DNA of 64,000 bases. Origin: Bacillus horti (lineage in GTDB: Bacteria > Bacillota > Bacilli > Caldalkalibacillales > JCM-10596). The stretch is from NCBI RefSeq assembly GCF_030813115.1, contig NZ_JAUSTY010000009.1, positions 62,001 through 126,000 on the forward strand. Reading direction: 5' to 3'. Below the pieces are notes generated by a model, which saw only the letters and a list, made by a program, of their open reading frames with translations, searched no databases and had not been told where the DNA came from. This document shows, piece by piece, positions 56,881 to 64,000 of this stretch. The position numbers were made by a program, and so were the translations under genes. Position 1 is the stretch's first letter, and the number at the start of each line of letters is the position of its first letter.

Positions 56881-58572
56881 ATGAATGTAACGCGTTACTA
56901 CCCGTTTGAAAGAAATCGATATTTTTATGGAAAGCTGCTCACGGTAAGAGATTTTGAGTCAGAGCAAAAATATTTTAACAATAAAAGAAGGATGATCAAT
57001 CGTCTTCTTCATGGAACAGGAATTGTATCAGGGCTTCATGTAGTAGCGGTCGATGATAAGTCCGTAACTATTGAAATGGGATTTGCATTAGATCAGCATG
57101 GAAGGGAAATTATCATTCCTTCACCTGTGACACAAAAGCTATCTACAATCGAGGGTTTTTCAAATAATGAATACGCCAAAAATGTTTATCTGTGTGTTGC
57201 GTACGAGGAAAAAGGTAAGGAACCTGTCCATTCTGTTGCTAGCTCCTCTAGTAGAACAGAAGAGGTGAGTGAATATAATAGATTCCTAGAATCCTATAAA
57301 CTATTTATTCAAGAAACTCCCCCTGAGCCTAGTTCCTTTGAGCTTAGCTCTTTAATAAAGAGCACCAGTACGATTTATCAGGATGAGGAGGTAAGGATTT
57401 TACAAACTACACCTCGTTATATCTATGCTGATGAGGAATTTGAAGTTGTGTTAAAAGTGGAAAAGACCATGCAATCTCCTACATTGCAACTTAAGCTAGA
57501 GCTAGACGAGGAGTTATTTGAACTAGTTGGTGAGAAGCAGGAAAAGAACATTCAGTTCTTAGAGCCGCAGGGTCAAAAACAGACGGAATATACGATTGTT
57601 TTTCAGCTAAGAGCTAAAGCAGGTATTTCAGAAGAACAATCTTTGTTCTTACGCTACACACCGAGCTCTACCATTACTAAGGGTGATCAGCAATTTTCCC
57701 TATCCTCTGGAGCTATGAATGTGTTAAGCATAACTGACACTAGCATTAGGAACCGTGTACTAAAGGATTATTTTTCTAGAACGCTGGATCAATCCTTACA
57801 TAGTCAAGGGGAATCATGTGTCTATTTAGCCAAAATAGACCTTCTACAAATGGGTTCAACGTATATGATTGAAAAAGTTACAGAGGCTCCTTTCCAAGAA
57901 TATGTACATAATCCCTCTTTTCTTAACCAGCTTGATTCATTCTTATCTAATGGCAAAGATAAGCCTCAAGCTTCAAAAAAAGCAACAGAATCAGGAGCTT
58001 ACCCTGTACTAGAGCAGGGCTTTAGCGTGACAACTAAAGTCGAGCAGGTTAGAGAAGGAAAGGCCCCATATCTAGAGGCCAAATATGTACAAAGCCAGCA
58101 AGAGCTACAGCTTCATGTAGGTTTTCCTCATCACGTTCAGTTACAGGATGAGGTACGTACAGGGGTTGTTGAAATGAAAGTGGGTCAAAGAGGCGGGTTT
58201 CTAAAAGCAAAGGGGATCTATTCGGAAGAGATTGAGCATGGGTTAGGTACCCACACACCTTTATTAATCGTTACCGCTATCGAAGAGATCTCACGTAATG
58301 TTGTTGGTCAGGAGCAAAGGGTATTTTTTGGAGATACGGACGTTTTTAAAGATAGTGAATATGAATCAGAGGGATCGAACCTGGCGATAGGTACAATGCT
58401 TTATGTGGAAAAAGGCACATTTAGACTGGGAATTAAACAAAAAGGCTCTGTGACAGCTTCAAAGATTAAAATTCGGTGGTGGGCTATCAAAAAAACGGCA
58501 GAGACTGCCGTTCAGGTTCATCAAAAACCATTGCTTGAAAGTGAAATTGCTGCATCACACCAAGAGGAATAA
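56881..58572 (+). CDS. eCIS terminal appendage/adaptor candidate (unnamed family)
   Basis: The 563-residue protein begins with a segment that I have seen in other eCIS clusters: YYPFERNRYFYGKLLTVRDF then EQKYFNNKRRMINRLLHGTG and VSGLHV. The rest is beta-rich: an acidic domain around 170-270 and a C-terminal jelly-roll-like half. There is no enzymatic motif, signal or membrane segment. The conserved N-terminus probably docks on the baseplate, with the variable remainder exposed. Tail fibre, cage or cell-surface adaptor are options. It is the last plus-strand gene of the cluster. Confidence 0.65.
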   Translation: MNVTRYYPFERNRYFYGKLLTVRDFESEQKYFNNKRRMINRLLHGTGIVSGLHVVAVDDKSVTIEMGFALDQHGREIIIPSPVTQKLSTIEGFSNNEYAKNVYLCVAYEEKGKEPVHSVASSSSRTEEVSEYNRFLESYKLFIQETPPEPSSFELSSLIKSTSTIYQDEEVRILQTTPRYIYADEEFEVVLKVEKTMQSPTLQLKLELDEELFELVGEKQEKNIQFLEPQGQKQTEYTIVFQLRAKAGISEEQSLFLRYTPSSTITKGDQQFSLSSGAMNVLSITDTSIRNRVLKDYFSRTLDQSLHSQGESCVYLAKIDLLQMGSTYMIEKVTEAPFQEYVHNPSFLNQLDSFLSNGKDKPQASKKATESGAYPVLEQGFSVTTKVEQVREGKAPYLEAKYVQSQQELQLHVGFPHHVQLQDEVRTGVVEMKVGQRGGFLKAKGIYSEEIEHGLGTHTPLLIVTAIEEISRNVVGQEQRVFFGDTDVFKDSEYESEGSNLAIGTMLYVEKGTFRLGIKQKGSVTASKIKIRWWAIKKTAETAVQVHQKPLLESEIAASHQEE

Positions 58573-58590
58573 AAGCTCAGGTAAAGGGCA

Positions 58591-58621
58591 AGTGCCTGCT
58601 TGTAGGTATCGGTCAGGCACT
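58591..58621. terminator. Hairpin between converging eCIS and MORN genes
   Basis: AGTGCCTG (58591-58598) pairs perfectly with CAGGCACT (58614-58621). No clear T-run follows on either strand, so it may be a weak terminator or an mRNA-end stabiliser. Confidence 0.45.
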
Positions 58622-58645
58622 CTAGGTACGTAACATAAAAGTGTG

Positions 58646-60259
58646 TTAGTTTAGAGATTTTACTTGTACATGTGAAAAAGCCCCTTCTTGTTCCGTAGTT
58701 TGGGTGAATAGGAAAAGAGTATTGTCTAGGGTATAAGTTAATAGAATTGCTCCGCTAGGAAGCTGGAAGCTGCTTTTTCTATCGGAAACAGATTTTTCGT
58801 TTACCTCTGCTTGCTCAAGCTCATCCAATTGAGTAGCCAGCTGCTGCAAGAGTTCACGATTCCAGCTTTGAACGGCAGTGACTTTTGTTGCATGTACTAG
58901 CTCTGTATCTCTGTCTACTGTAAAGGCTAGCTGATATGAATCATAGATGAGCTCAAACTTTAGCATGTCATTCATATCTGTTATAGGCTCAGAGCTTGTA
59001 TCAAGCTGAGGGTCAGAATTAGTCTCAGCTTCAGGCTGAGGTTCTGTGTCAGGATAAGCTACCGCTGTCTCAGAGCTTCCTATGAGATTAGGCAAAGTAG
59101 AAGGCGAAGCAGATTCAGTTAGGTTTATTACTTGAGAGGGTTCACCTAGTATGTCTATCACTTGAGCGTGAGAAAGATCTATGTACTGCTGTAGGCTGAT
59201 CTGTCCTTGGTCAAAAAATCCTTTGTATAGAATGAGACCGTCTTTATTATATAAGGTACCTAGACCATGAAAGTGATCCTGCTGAAAAAAGCCTTCATAG
59301 GCAATCGTTCCTGCGGGATCAAAAAATGTGCCTGTCCCTGTGTATTGGCCGTTTGAAAATTGTCCTTGATAACGTAGCTCACCAGTGTCCCAAAAATGGT
59401 TTCCTTCACCATGATATAGACTGTTTTTAAAGATTCCTTCATATTGAGTGAAGCCATTGCTGTCATAGAGAACACCAGGACCAGAATATTGACCTTGGTG
59501 AAAGGAGCCTTCATAAAGTAGGTTTCCACTCGTTGTATAAAGCTCGCCTGATCCCTGGAAGACACCGTTTAGGAATTCGCCAATATATTCTATTGCCTGA
59601 TTAGGATGATAGGATGTACCTTGCCCAGAGTATTGTCCAAAGGCTACCTCACCTTTATAAATCATGGTCCCTTCAGCAAAGAATGAGCCCGAGCCAGAAG
59701 GCTGATCATGCTCAAAATGACCGCTATAGACGAGGTATCCTTGCTCATTAAATACTTTTCCTTGGCCATGCCGATTATTCTGTGAAAATTCACCGTCATA
59801 AATCAATGAACCAGATTCTGCGTAGAGCTTACCTGTACCTTCCTTCACACCTTGAGAGAAAGCACCCTCGTAAAGAAGTACACCTTGACGATATAATCGT
59901 CCGTGTCCGTCAAATAAACCATCACGCATTTCGCCTTCATATGTAAGCTCTTGGTCTAGATTGTAATATTGTACTTGCCCAGTAGCTGTAACTGTTTTTC
60001 CTGGGAGTTCTCGAACAATCTGCACCCCTGATCTCCAATCTAGAAAGGAAGGGGGGTTAATGATTAAATAGACAGCAAGTAGGAGGACACCTAATGCAAG
60101 AATTCCTAAAAGCTTTTTAGAAACGTAATATCTTCCCACGGAAACGTATTGCTGTAAGGATGGCTCTCTTTTTTGTGAAATAAGCCTGCGTGCCCTTCTG
60201 ATTCCCTTACGCCAAAGGCGTTTCGGTAAAGTGTTAAAAAGATGTCGTGGCTTTATCAT
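58646..60259 (-). CDS. Membrane-anchored MORN-repeat protein beside the eCIS
   Basis: ATG 60259 is chosen because an AAGGAGAGAG site precedes it. The 537-residue protein has a basic N-terminus, one membrane helix (about 50-68), then ten MORN repeats and an eleventh incomplete one of form YxGxF..G...G.G.(L/F)(Y/F) (about 105-370), a short acidic Pro-rich region and a C-terminal globular segment. The basic side should face inward, so the repeats would lie outside. MORN repeats bind lipids or proteins. It is co-transcribed with the DUF4280 gene, 16 bases downstream. Its link to the eCIS (anchor, release or inhibition) is inferred. Confidence 0.8.
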   Translation of the reverse strand: MIKPRHLFNTLPKRLWRKGIRRARRLISQKREPSLQQYVSVGRYYVSKKLLGILALGVLLLAVYLIINPPSFLDWRSGVQIVRELPGKTVTATGQVQYYNLDQELTYEGEMRDGLFDGHGRLYRQGVLLYEGAFSQGVKEGTGKLYAESGSLIYDGEFSQNNRHGQGKVFNEQGYLVYSGHFEHDQPSGSGSFFAEGTMIYKGEVAFGQYSGQGTSYHPNQAIEYIGEFLNGVFQGSGELYTTSGNLLYEGSFHQGQYSGPGVLYDSNGFTQYEGIFKNSLYHGEGNHFWDTGELRYQGQFSNGQYTGTGTFFDPAGTIAYEGFFQQDHFHGLGTLYNKDGLILYKGFFDQGQISLQQYIDLSHAQVIDILGEPSQVINLTESASPSTLPNLIGSSETAVAYPDTEPQPEAETNSDPQLDTSSEPITDMNDMLKFELIYDSYQLAFTVDRDTELVHATKVTAVQSWNRELLQQLATQLDELEQAEVNEKSVSDRKSSFQLPSGAILLTYTLDNTLFLFTQTTEQEGAFSHVQVKSLN

Positions 60260-60275
60260 CGGATCTCTCTCCTTG

Positions 60276-60662
60276 CTATGGAACCTGAATCGTTGTCTGA
60301 CCAGGATTGACAAATTCTATCATCCCACCCCAGTTGCATACGCACTTTGACGTATGATTTAGGGCAGGCATATTCGCTATAAGAACGGTAGCTGATCCGG
60401 GAAACCAAGGTGCTGCTGTAACAGGCACACAGGGCATAGGAGTTAACGTACCGAATTTGGCAGCTGTGGCAGCGGCTACGGTAGGATTAGCCATAGAGCT
60501 ACACGTACCAAAAGGTAGGATGTTCACACCGGGCTTATGATCCATAATGTTGGCTAGCGGCGTTGCTGTGACAGTAGTGTTTGTAGGTAAAACCATTAGA
60601 GTGCTCGGAGCGGCTCCAAAGCTACACTTCATTGTGGCTCCGCCACAAACGATGTTTCCCAT
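60276..60662 (-). CDS. DUF4280 PAAR-like spike-tip protein
   Basis: The 128-residue protein matches DUF4280, a PAAR-like family: an N-terminal IVCGGATMKCSFGAAPS, a TPLANIMDHKPGVNILPFGT block, and a C-terminal cysteine-rich SKCVCNWGGMIEF. Such proteins form the sharp, metal-bound tip of contractile spikes. No other PAAR protein occurs in the cluster, so it probably tips the gpV-like spike although it is encoded on the opposite strand. An AAAGGAGG site precedes its ATG. Confidence 0.85.
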   Translation of the reverse strand: MGNIVCGGATMKCSFGAAPSTLMVLPTNTTVTATPLANIMDHKPGVNILPFGTCSSMANPTVAAATAAKFGTLTPMPCVPVTAAPWFPGSATVLIANMPALNHTSKCVCNWGGMIEFVNPGQTTIQVP

Positions 60663-60782
60663 ATATGAGACCTCCTTTGGGAAGAATACGGTTGGCGATG
60701 AAATCTATAATAGCTAAAGGCATAAATTAGCATTCCTTATAGAATGTACTATCTCGATTATACTATAATTAATGTCAGAACG

Positions 60783-60811
60783 TTTACATAATTTAATTCA
60801 TTTCTTATAAA
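60783..60811 (+). promoter_or_regulatory. SigA-type promoter of the cyclase-like sensor gene
   Basis: TTTACA (60783-60788), 17 bases, TATAAA (60806-60811) lies 51 bases before the start codon, in the 199-base divergent gap. The DUF4280/MORN operon on the other strand has no comparably clear promoter. Confidence 0.6.
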
Positions 60812-60861
60812 GCTTTTCTTAGCATCAGGCAGACAAATCTGTGTTGAATTGAGGGACGAAT

Positions 60862-63651
60862 ATGAAAAAGAGCTCTATCCTATTTTTAATAGCTTTGCTG
60901 CTAGCCAGTGCTTTAGGATATTGGCTATTTACACAAAAGGAGATATTTCAAGCTACCCCATGGTCATCAGGCTTAGAGTTTGAAAACATCTCTAAGGTAT
61001 TGAGAGCTGAGGATGGAGGATATGTTTTAATCGACCAATCTTTGAATAGAATTTCAAAGGTTAGGGAGGATGGAACCTACCAATTCCACTTTTATATGGA
61101 TGAACATCGTGATGGAGGTCTGTATTTAGCGAAGGATATAGCCCTCGATGAACGTGGAAATGTATATATTCTAGCGCTAGTTTTGAATTCACAGGGAACA
61201 CTATTAAAAGCTGAAGAAATTTTACAATATACGCCTCAAGGAAAGTTTTCTAGAATAGTTTTTACACAAAGCTATGAAGTCAGTGAAGCGGTTACTCGTC
61301 CTGGTCGTATTCATGAGCTAAGTGCAGAGGATAATCAGCTCTTTTTCTATTTTATGAGTGAAAATGACATAGTAGAGGAGCAGGTCATTACACTTCAAAG
61401 ACTCAATTTGAGTACAGGAGACCTAGTCCAAGAGCTTGAGCTCACACTGCCGCCAGAAACTTTTATTGCTGCCCTTGAAGGAAAAGAGCTGGGAGAGATT
61501 TATTATTCTACCAAGAGAGGGGAGCTTTACAGGGTGGATCAGGGAGGTACATCCCATAGGCTGTATGCTAGCAGCTTGTCTGGTCTTGAGGAATCGTACC
61601 CTGTGGAACTGAGCTTTGACCAGAGGCAAAATGTCTATTTCGTTGATCTAGGAAGAGCAGAAATTAATCGCATAGATGAACAGGCTGATGATCAGATGGT
61701 GACAACAGTCCTTTCGAATTCAACTCTTAGGTCAATGGGCTATCCTCAATCCCTACAAGCTACGGATAGCATACAAATTTTACAGGATCAATCCTTGGTA
61801 TTAGGGGTGCAGAACGCTATCATTCATTATCAGACTGAAACGGGTGAATTAAGCGAGGTATTAACGACAGCCTCTTACGGGGCTATTCCGATGCTTAAAA
61901 GATGGTTGGTTTGGATAGCAGCGATCGTTACATTGGCTCTTGTTGTGTACATGATTAAGCTTTTATATGTCGATATGATTCGGCAAAGTCATACGCTTGT
62001 TTTAAAACAAATTATCATTTTTACACCTATCATTGTCATATCTATGCTTGTTACGGCAGCGGTTGTTTACGTACATTTTCTAGAGGAATTTGACAATGAA
62101 ATTAAAGGGAAGCTCAAGCTATTAGCACATGTAGGATCAGAACTGATTGATAAGGAGAAAATGCAGCGTATTACTAAGCCAGAGGATTTTATGAACGAGG
62201 ATTATCGTGAGCTTGATCAGCATAATCATCATATGCTACAAGGCAACAGAGATTTAGATTCGGGTGCGTTATACAGTGTGATCTATAGTGTGGATGAGCA
62301 AAAGAAAGTTCGGATTTTGATGCTGTATAACACCAGTAATGGGACGCAGTATCCTACCGGTTATCTTCCTGAATATGATCAGGTAATTGATGAAGGCAGG
62401 ATTATTACGAAGGAGAGTCAAGAGTTAGATGGAGAGTGGCTGTACGCGTTGGCTCCTATCTATAATGAGCAAGGAGCTTTGATAGGCATGCAGGAGGTAG
62501 GCATGACTCTTCATTACTATAATGAAGCAAAACAAGCGATCTACAAAAATGTGATTCGTGTCATCTTAATTCTTATCCCTCTGATTTCCTTGGTGTTTTT
62601 TATAATGACTTACATCATGCTATCTTCTATTCGGAGGCTGCGCTCTAGTGTCATTGAGATTGCCCATGGGAATTGGCATACACAAGTGGATGTACGCACA
62701 AAGGATGAGGTAGGAGAGTTAGGTAGGAGATTTAATGAAATGGCTAGTCAGCTAGGCACATATGTTCAAGAAATGGAGGATGTTAGTAAGGCTTATTATC
62801 GCTTTGTTCCAGAGCAATTTTTAAAGTACTTAGGAAGGGACAGTATCCTTCAGGTCAAGCTTGGTGATCAAATGGAGGAGGAGATGGTGATTTTTATTGC
62901 CAATCTACGTTCCTTCGAACGCATGACTAAAAGGTTGACTCCGAAGGAAAGCTTTGCTTATATGAATGCCTTTTATAGTGTGATAGGTCCAATTATCCGC
63001 CAAAACAATGGAATTATTAACCGCTATTTAAGTGCTGGGGTGATGGCTTTATTTCCTCAAGGTGCAGAGCAGGCGTTAAAAAATGCGATTGCTGTAAGAG
63101 GAAGGCTTGAGGAGATTTTGCAGTCAGAGGAGGCCCAAAAGGATGAGGTCTTGAAGCGTACAGAAATAGGGATTGGTATACACAAAGGTCCTCTAATGCT
63201 TGGTGTTGTTGGAGAGGCTGAACGGATGGAGGGTAATGTCATTTCAGTTGATGTGAACATTTCTCTGATCCTAGAAAAGTATACGGAAATGCTTGGGGCA
63301 TCGATTCTGCTTTCTGATACCGCCTATGCTGCTATTCCAACAATGGATAGCTATCAATACCGATATCTAGGTGCTGTGCAATTTCCGGAGGTACGTGATC
63401 CAATTGTGTTGTATGACGTTTTTGAAGGGGATCCGCAGGGACTGAGAGGAAAAAAGCTAGTGACAAAGAAGCGCTTTGAAGAAGGGGTTCTGTTCTATCA
63501 GGAAGGAAGATTTCTTGATGCTAGAACCGCTTTCGTAGAGGTCATTAAGCAAAATGAGCAGGATAAAGCAGCAAAGCTGTACTTTGCCCTATGTGATACC
63601 TATTTTCAGTCTGGAACAGCAAAAGAGTGGCAAGGAACTTTAAAGCTATAG
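60862..63651 (+). CDS. Membrane sensor with degenerate adenylate/guanylate cyclase domain
   Basis: The 929-residue protein has, in order, an N-terminal signal-anchor helix, a beta-propeller-like extracellular region (about 40-330), two membrane helices (about 345-405), a Cache-like loop, a third helix (about 570-600), HAMP (about 600-650), a class III cyclase homology domain (about 660-860) and a TPR-like tail. Both metal-binding aspartates are gone: the first motif reads FIANLRSF (Asn681 in place of Asp), and the second reads RYLSAGVMALF (Ala725 in place of the Asp in YIGD). The domain is therefore probably a binding or signalling module without cyclase activity. It is divergent from the DUF4280/MORN operon and could sense a signal linked to the eCIS (inference). 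Confidence 0.85.
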   Translation: MKKSSILFLIALLLASALGYWLFTQKEIFQATPWSSGLEFENISKVLRAEDGGYVLIDQSLNRISKVREDGTYQFHFYMDEHRDGGLYLAKDIALDERGNVYILALVLNSQGTLLKAEEILQYTPQGKFSRIVFTQSYEVSEAVTRPGRIHELSAEDNQLFFYFMSENDIVEEQVITLQRLNLSTGDLVQELELTLPPETFIAALEGKELGEIYYSTKRGELYRVDQGGTSHRLYASSLSGLEESYPVELSFDQRQNVYFVDLGRAEINRIDEQADDQMVTTVLSNSTLRSMGYPQSLQATDSIQILQDQSLVLGVQNAIIHYQTETGELSEVLTTASYGAIPMLKRWLVWIAAIVTLALVVYMIKLLYVDMIRQSHTLVLKQIIIFTPIIVISMLVTAAVVYVHFLEEFDNEIKGKLKLLAHVGSELIDKEKMQRITKPEDFMNEDYRELDQHNHHMLQGNRDLDSGALYSVIYSVDEQKKVRILMLYNTSNGTQYPTGYLPEYDQVIDEGRIITKESQELDGEWLYALAPIYNEQGALIGMQEVGMTLHYYNEAKQAIYKNVIRVILILIPLISLVFFIMTYIMLSSIRRLRSSVIEIAHGNWHTQVDVRTKDEVGELGRRFNEMASQLGTYVQEMEDVSKAYYRFVPEQFLKYLGRDSILQVKLGDQMEEEMVIFIANLRSFERMTKRLTPKESFAYMNAFYSVIGPIIRQNNGIINRYLSAGVMALFPQGAEQALKNAIAVRGRLEEILQSEEAQKDEVLKRTEIGIGIHKGPLMLGVVGEAERMEGNVISVDVNISLILEKYTEMLGASILLSDTAYAAIPTMDSYQYRYLGAVQFPEVRDPIVLYDVFEGDPQGLRGKKLVTKKRFEEGVLFYQEGRFLDARTAFVEVIKQNEQDKAAKLYFALCDTYFQSGTAKEWQGTLKL

Positions 63652-63681
63652 AATGAAGTGATTAGGGGAAGGAGCATGACT

Positions 63682-64000
63682 ATGAATAAAATCATTGATA
63701 AAGCGATAAATGAGCTCCCTCCACAGAAGGATGTGGCAGCCTGGGTAGAGATAAACACTCAGCACTTGAGCCACAATGTTCAATTTATTAGAGCTAAAAT
63801 AGGGCCAGAGAGACAGATAATGGCTGTAGTAAAAGCAAATGCCTATGGTCATGGAGCTGTGGAGATAGCTACCTATTTGCTTAATAGTGGAGTACAACAC
63901 TTAGCGGTGGCTACAGTAGAGGAGGGCTTAGAGCTTCGGAAAGCAGGAATTAAAGCTCCGATCCTATTGCTTAATTCTATTTTGCCTGAGCAGATTAGTA
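63682..64000 (+). CDS. alr: Alanine racemase, 3' end outside window
   Basis: The first 106 codons of a PLP-dependent alanine racemase are visible: AWVEINTQHLSHNVQFIRA and the Schiff-base lysine in VVKANAYGHGA, followed by GVQHLAVATVEEGLELRKAG. It makes D-alanine for the cell wall. ATG 63682 is preferred: GGGGAAGGAG ends seven bases upstream, while ATG 63676 is only one base away. It follows the cyclase-like sensor by 30 bases and may be co-transcribed with it. Confidence 0.93.
   Translation, partial: MNKIIDKAINELPPQKDVAAWVEINTQHLSHNVQFIRAKIGPERQIMAVVKANAYGHGAVEIATYLLNSGVQHLAVATVEEGLELRKAGIKAPILLLNSILPEQIS

Noticed and set aside
34832-58572. Prophage or phage remnant
   Set aside because: Tail-like genes only; DUF4157, Pvc15-like ATPase and DUF4255 genes are eCIS markers, and no capsid, portal, terminase, integrase or lysis genes are present.
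34832-58572. Type VI secretion system
   Set aside because: No TssJ/TssL/TssM membrane complex or ClpV, and the gp25, gp19 and sheath set is of eCIS type.
56881-58572. Toxin cargo at the end of the eCIS operon
   Set aside because: The N-terminus belongs to a conserved eCIS structural family and no enzymatic motif is visible.
60862-63651. Active adenylate or guanylate cyclase
   Set aside because: Both metal-binding Asp positions are replaced (Asn681, Ala725).

Overview
The window looks like a chromosomal segment of an endospore-forming Bacillales bacterium. The evidence is a small acid-soluble spore protein gene (sspH), a HemAT-type globin chemoreceptor, an arginine cluster in the order argCJBD-carAB-argF followed by argGH, strong AGGAGG ribosome binding sites, frequent TTG and GTG starts, and many hairpin-plus-T-run terminators. 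No species is assigned. No rRNA, tRNA, CRISPR array, integrase or intact insertion sequence was seen.

Left part (1-13.4 kb): a patchwork of accessory and decayed genes. It starts with an ABC exporter half-transporter cut by the window edge, whose first part is richer in G+C than the rest. Next comes a Fur-family gene that stops after its DNA-binding half and runs into the tail of an alpha/beta hydrolase, which looks like a deletion scar. An MFS transporter follows, preceded by a nine-codon leader peptide and a hairpin that buries its ribosome binding site, the layout of translational attenuation. Then come a two-component system divergent from a membrane-anchored multicopper oxidase, an AT-rich two-gene island, a broken nrdG, a DUF998 membrane protein, a LysR/short-chain dehydrogenase divergent pair and a DUF418 membrane protein.

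Middle part (13.4-34.7 kb): mostly core genes: hemAT with a SigD-like promoter, sspH, rnhA, queG-ogt, then the arginine biosynthesis block with ArgR/AhrC-type ARG boxes before argC and argG. After it come a SurA_N-type lipoprotein, a PAP2 phosphatase, a glycolipid glycosyltransferase and a secreted CAP-domain protein.

Right part (34.8-63.7 kb): an apparently complete extracellular contractile injection system (eCIS; PVC/Afp/AlgoCIS relatives), with no capsid, terminase, portal, integrase or lysis gene. In order: a DUF4157 metallopeptidase-like protein, AAA+ ATPase (Pvc15-like), DUF4255 tail terminator (Pvc16-like), an Ig/carboxypeptidase-regulatory-like protein, sheath, inner tube, a small CxxC protein and a DUF6760-like small frame that seem joined by a -1 frameshift (slippery site T TTT TTA), second tube (Pvc5-like), a 1184-residue repeat-rich protein (tape-measure candidate), LysM adaptor (Pvc7-like), split hub and spike (Pvc8-like), gp25-like protein (Pvc9-like), two large baseplate proteins (Pvc11/12-like), a gpI-like tail protein and a terminal appendage or adaptor candidate. 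Facing it on the minus strand are a DUF4280 PAAR-like tip protein and a membrane-anchored MORN-repeat protein. Divergent from these is a membrane sensor with a cyclase-homology domain that has lost both metal-binding aspartates. The window ends in the start of alr. No toxin cargo is recognisable apart from the DUF4157 protein.

The most unusual signals are the probable recoding event inside the eCIS, the 12-residue tandem repeats in the tape-measure candidate, the pseudo-cyclase/MORN/PAAR-like module beside the eCIS, and the attenuator in front of the MFS gene.
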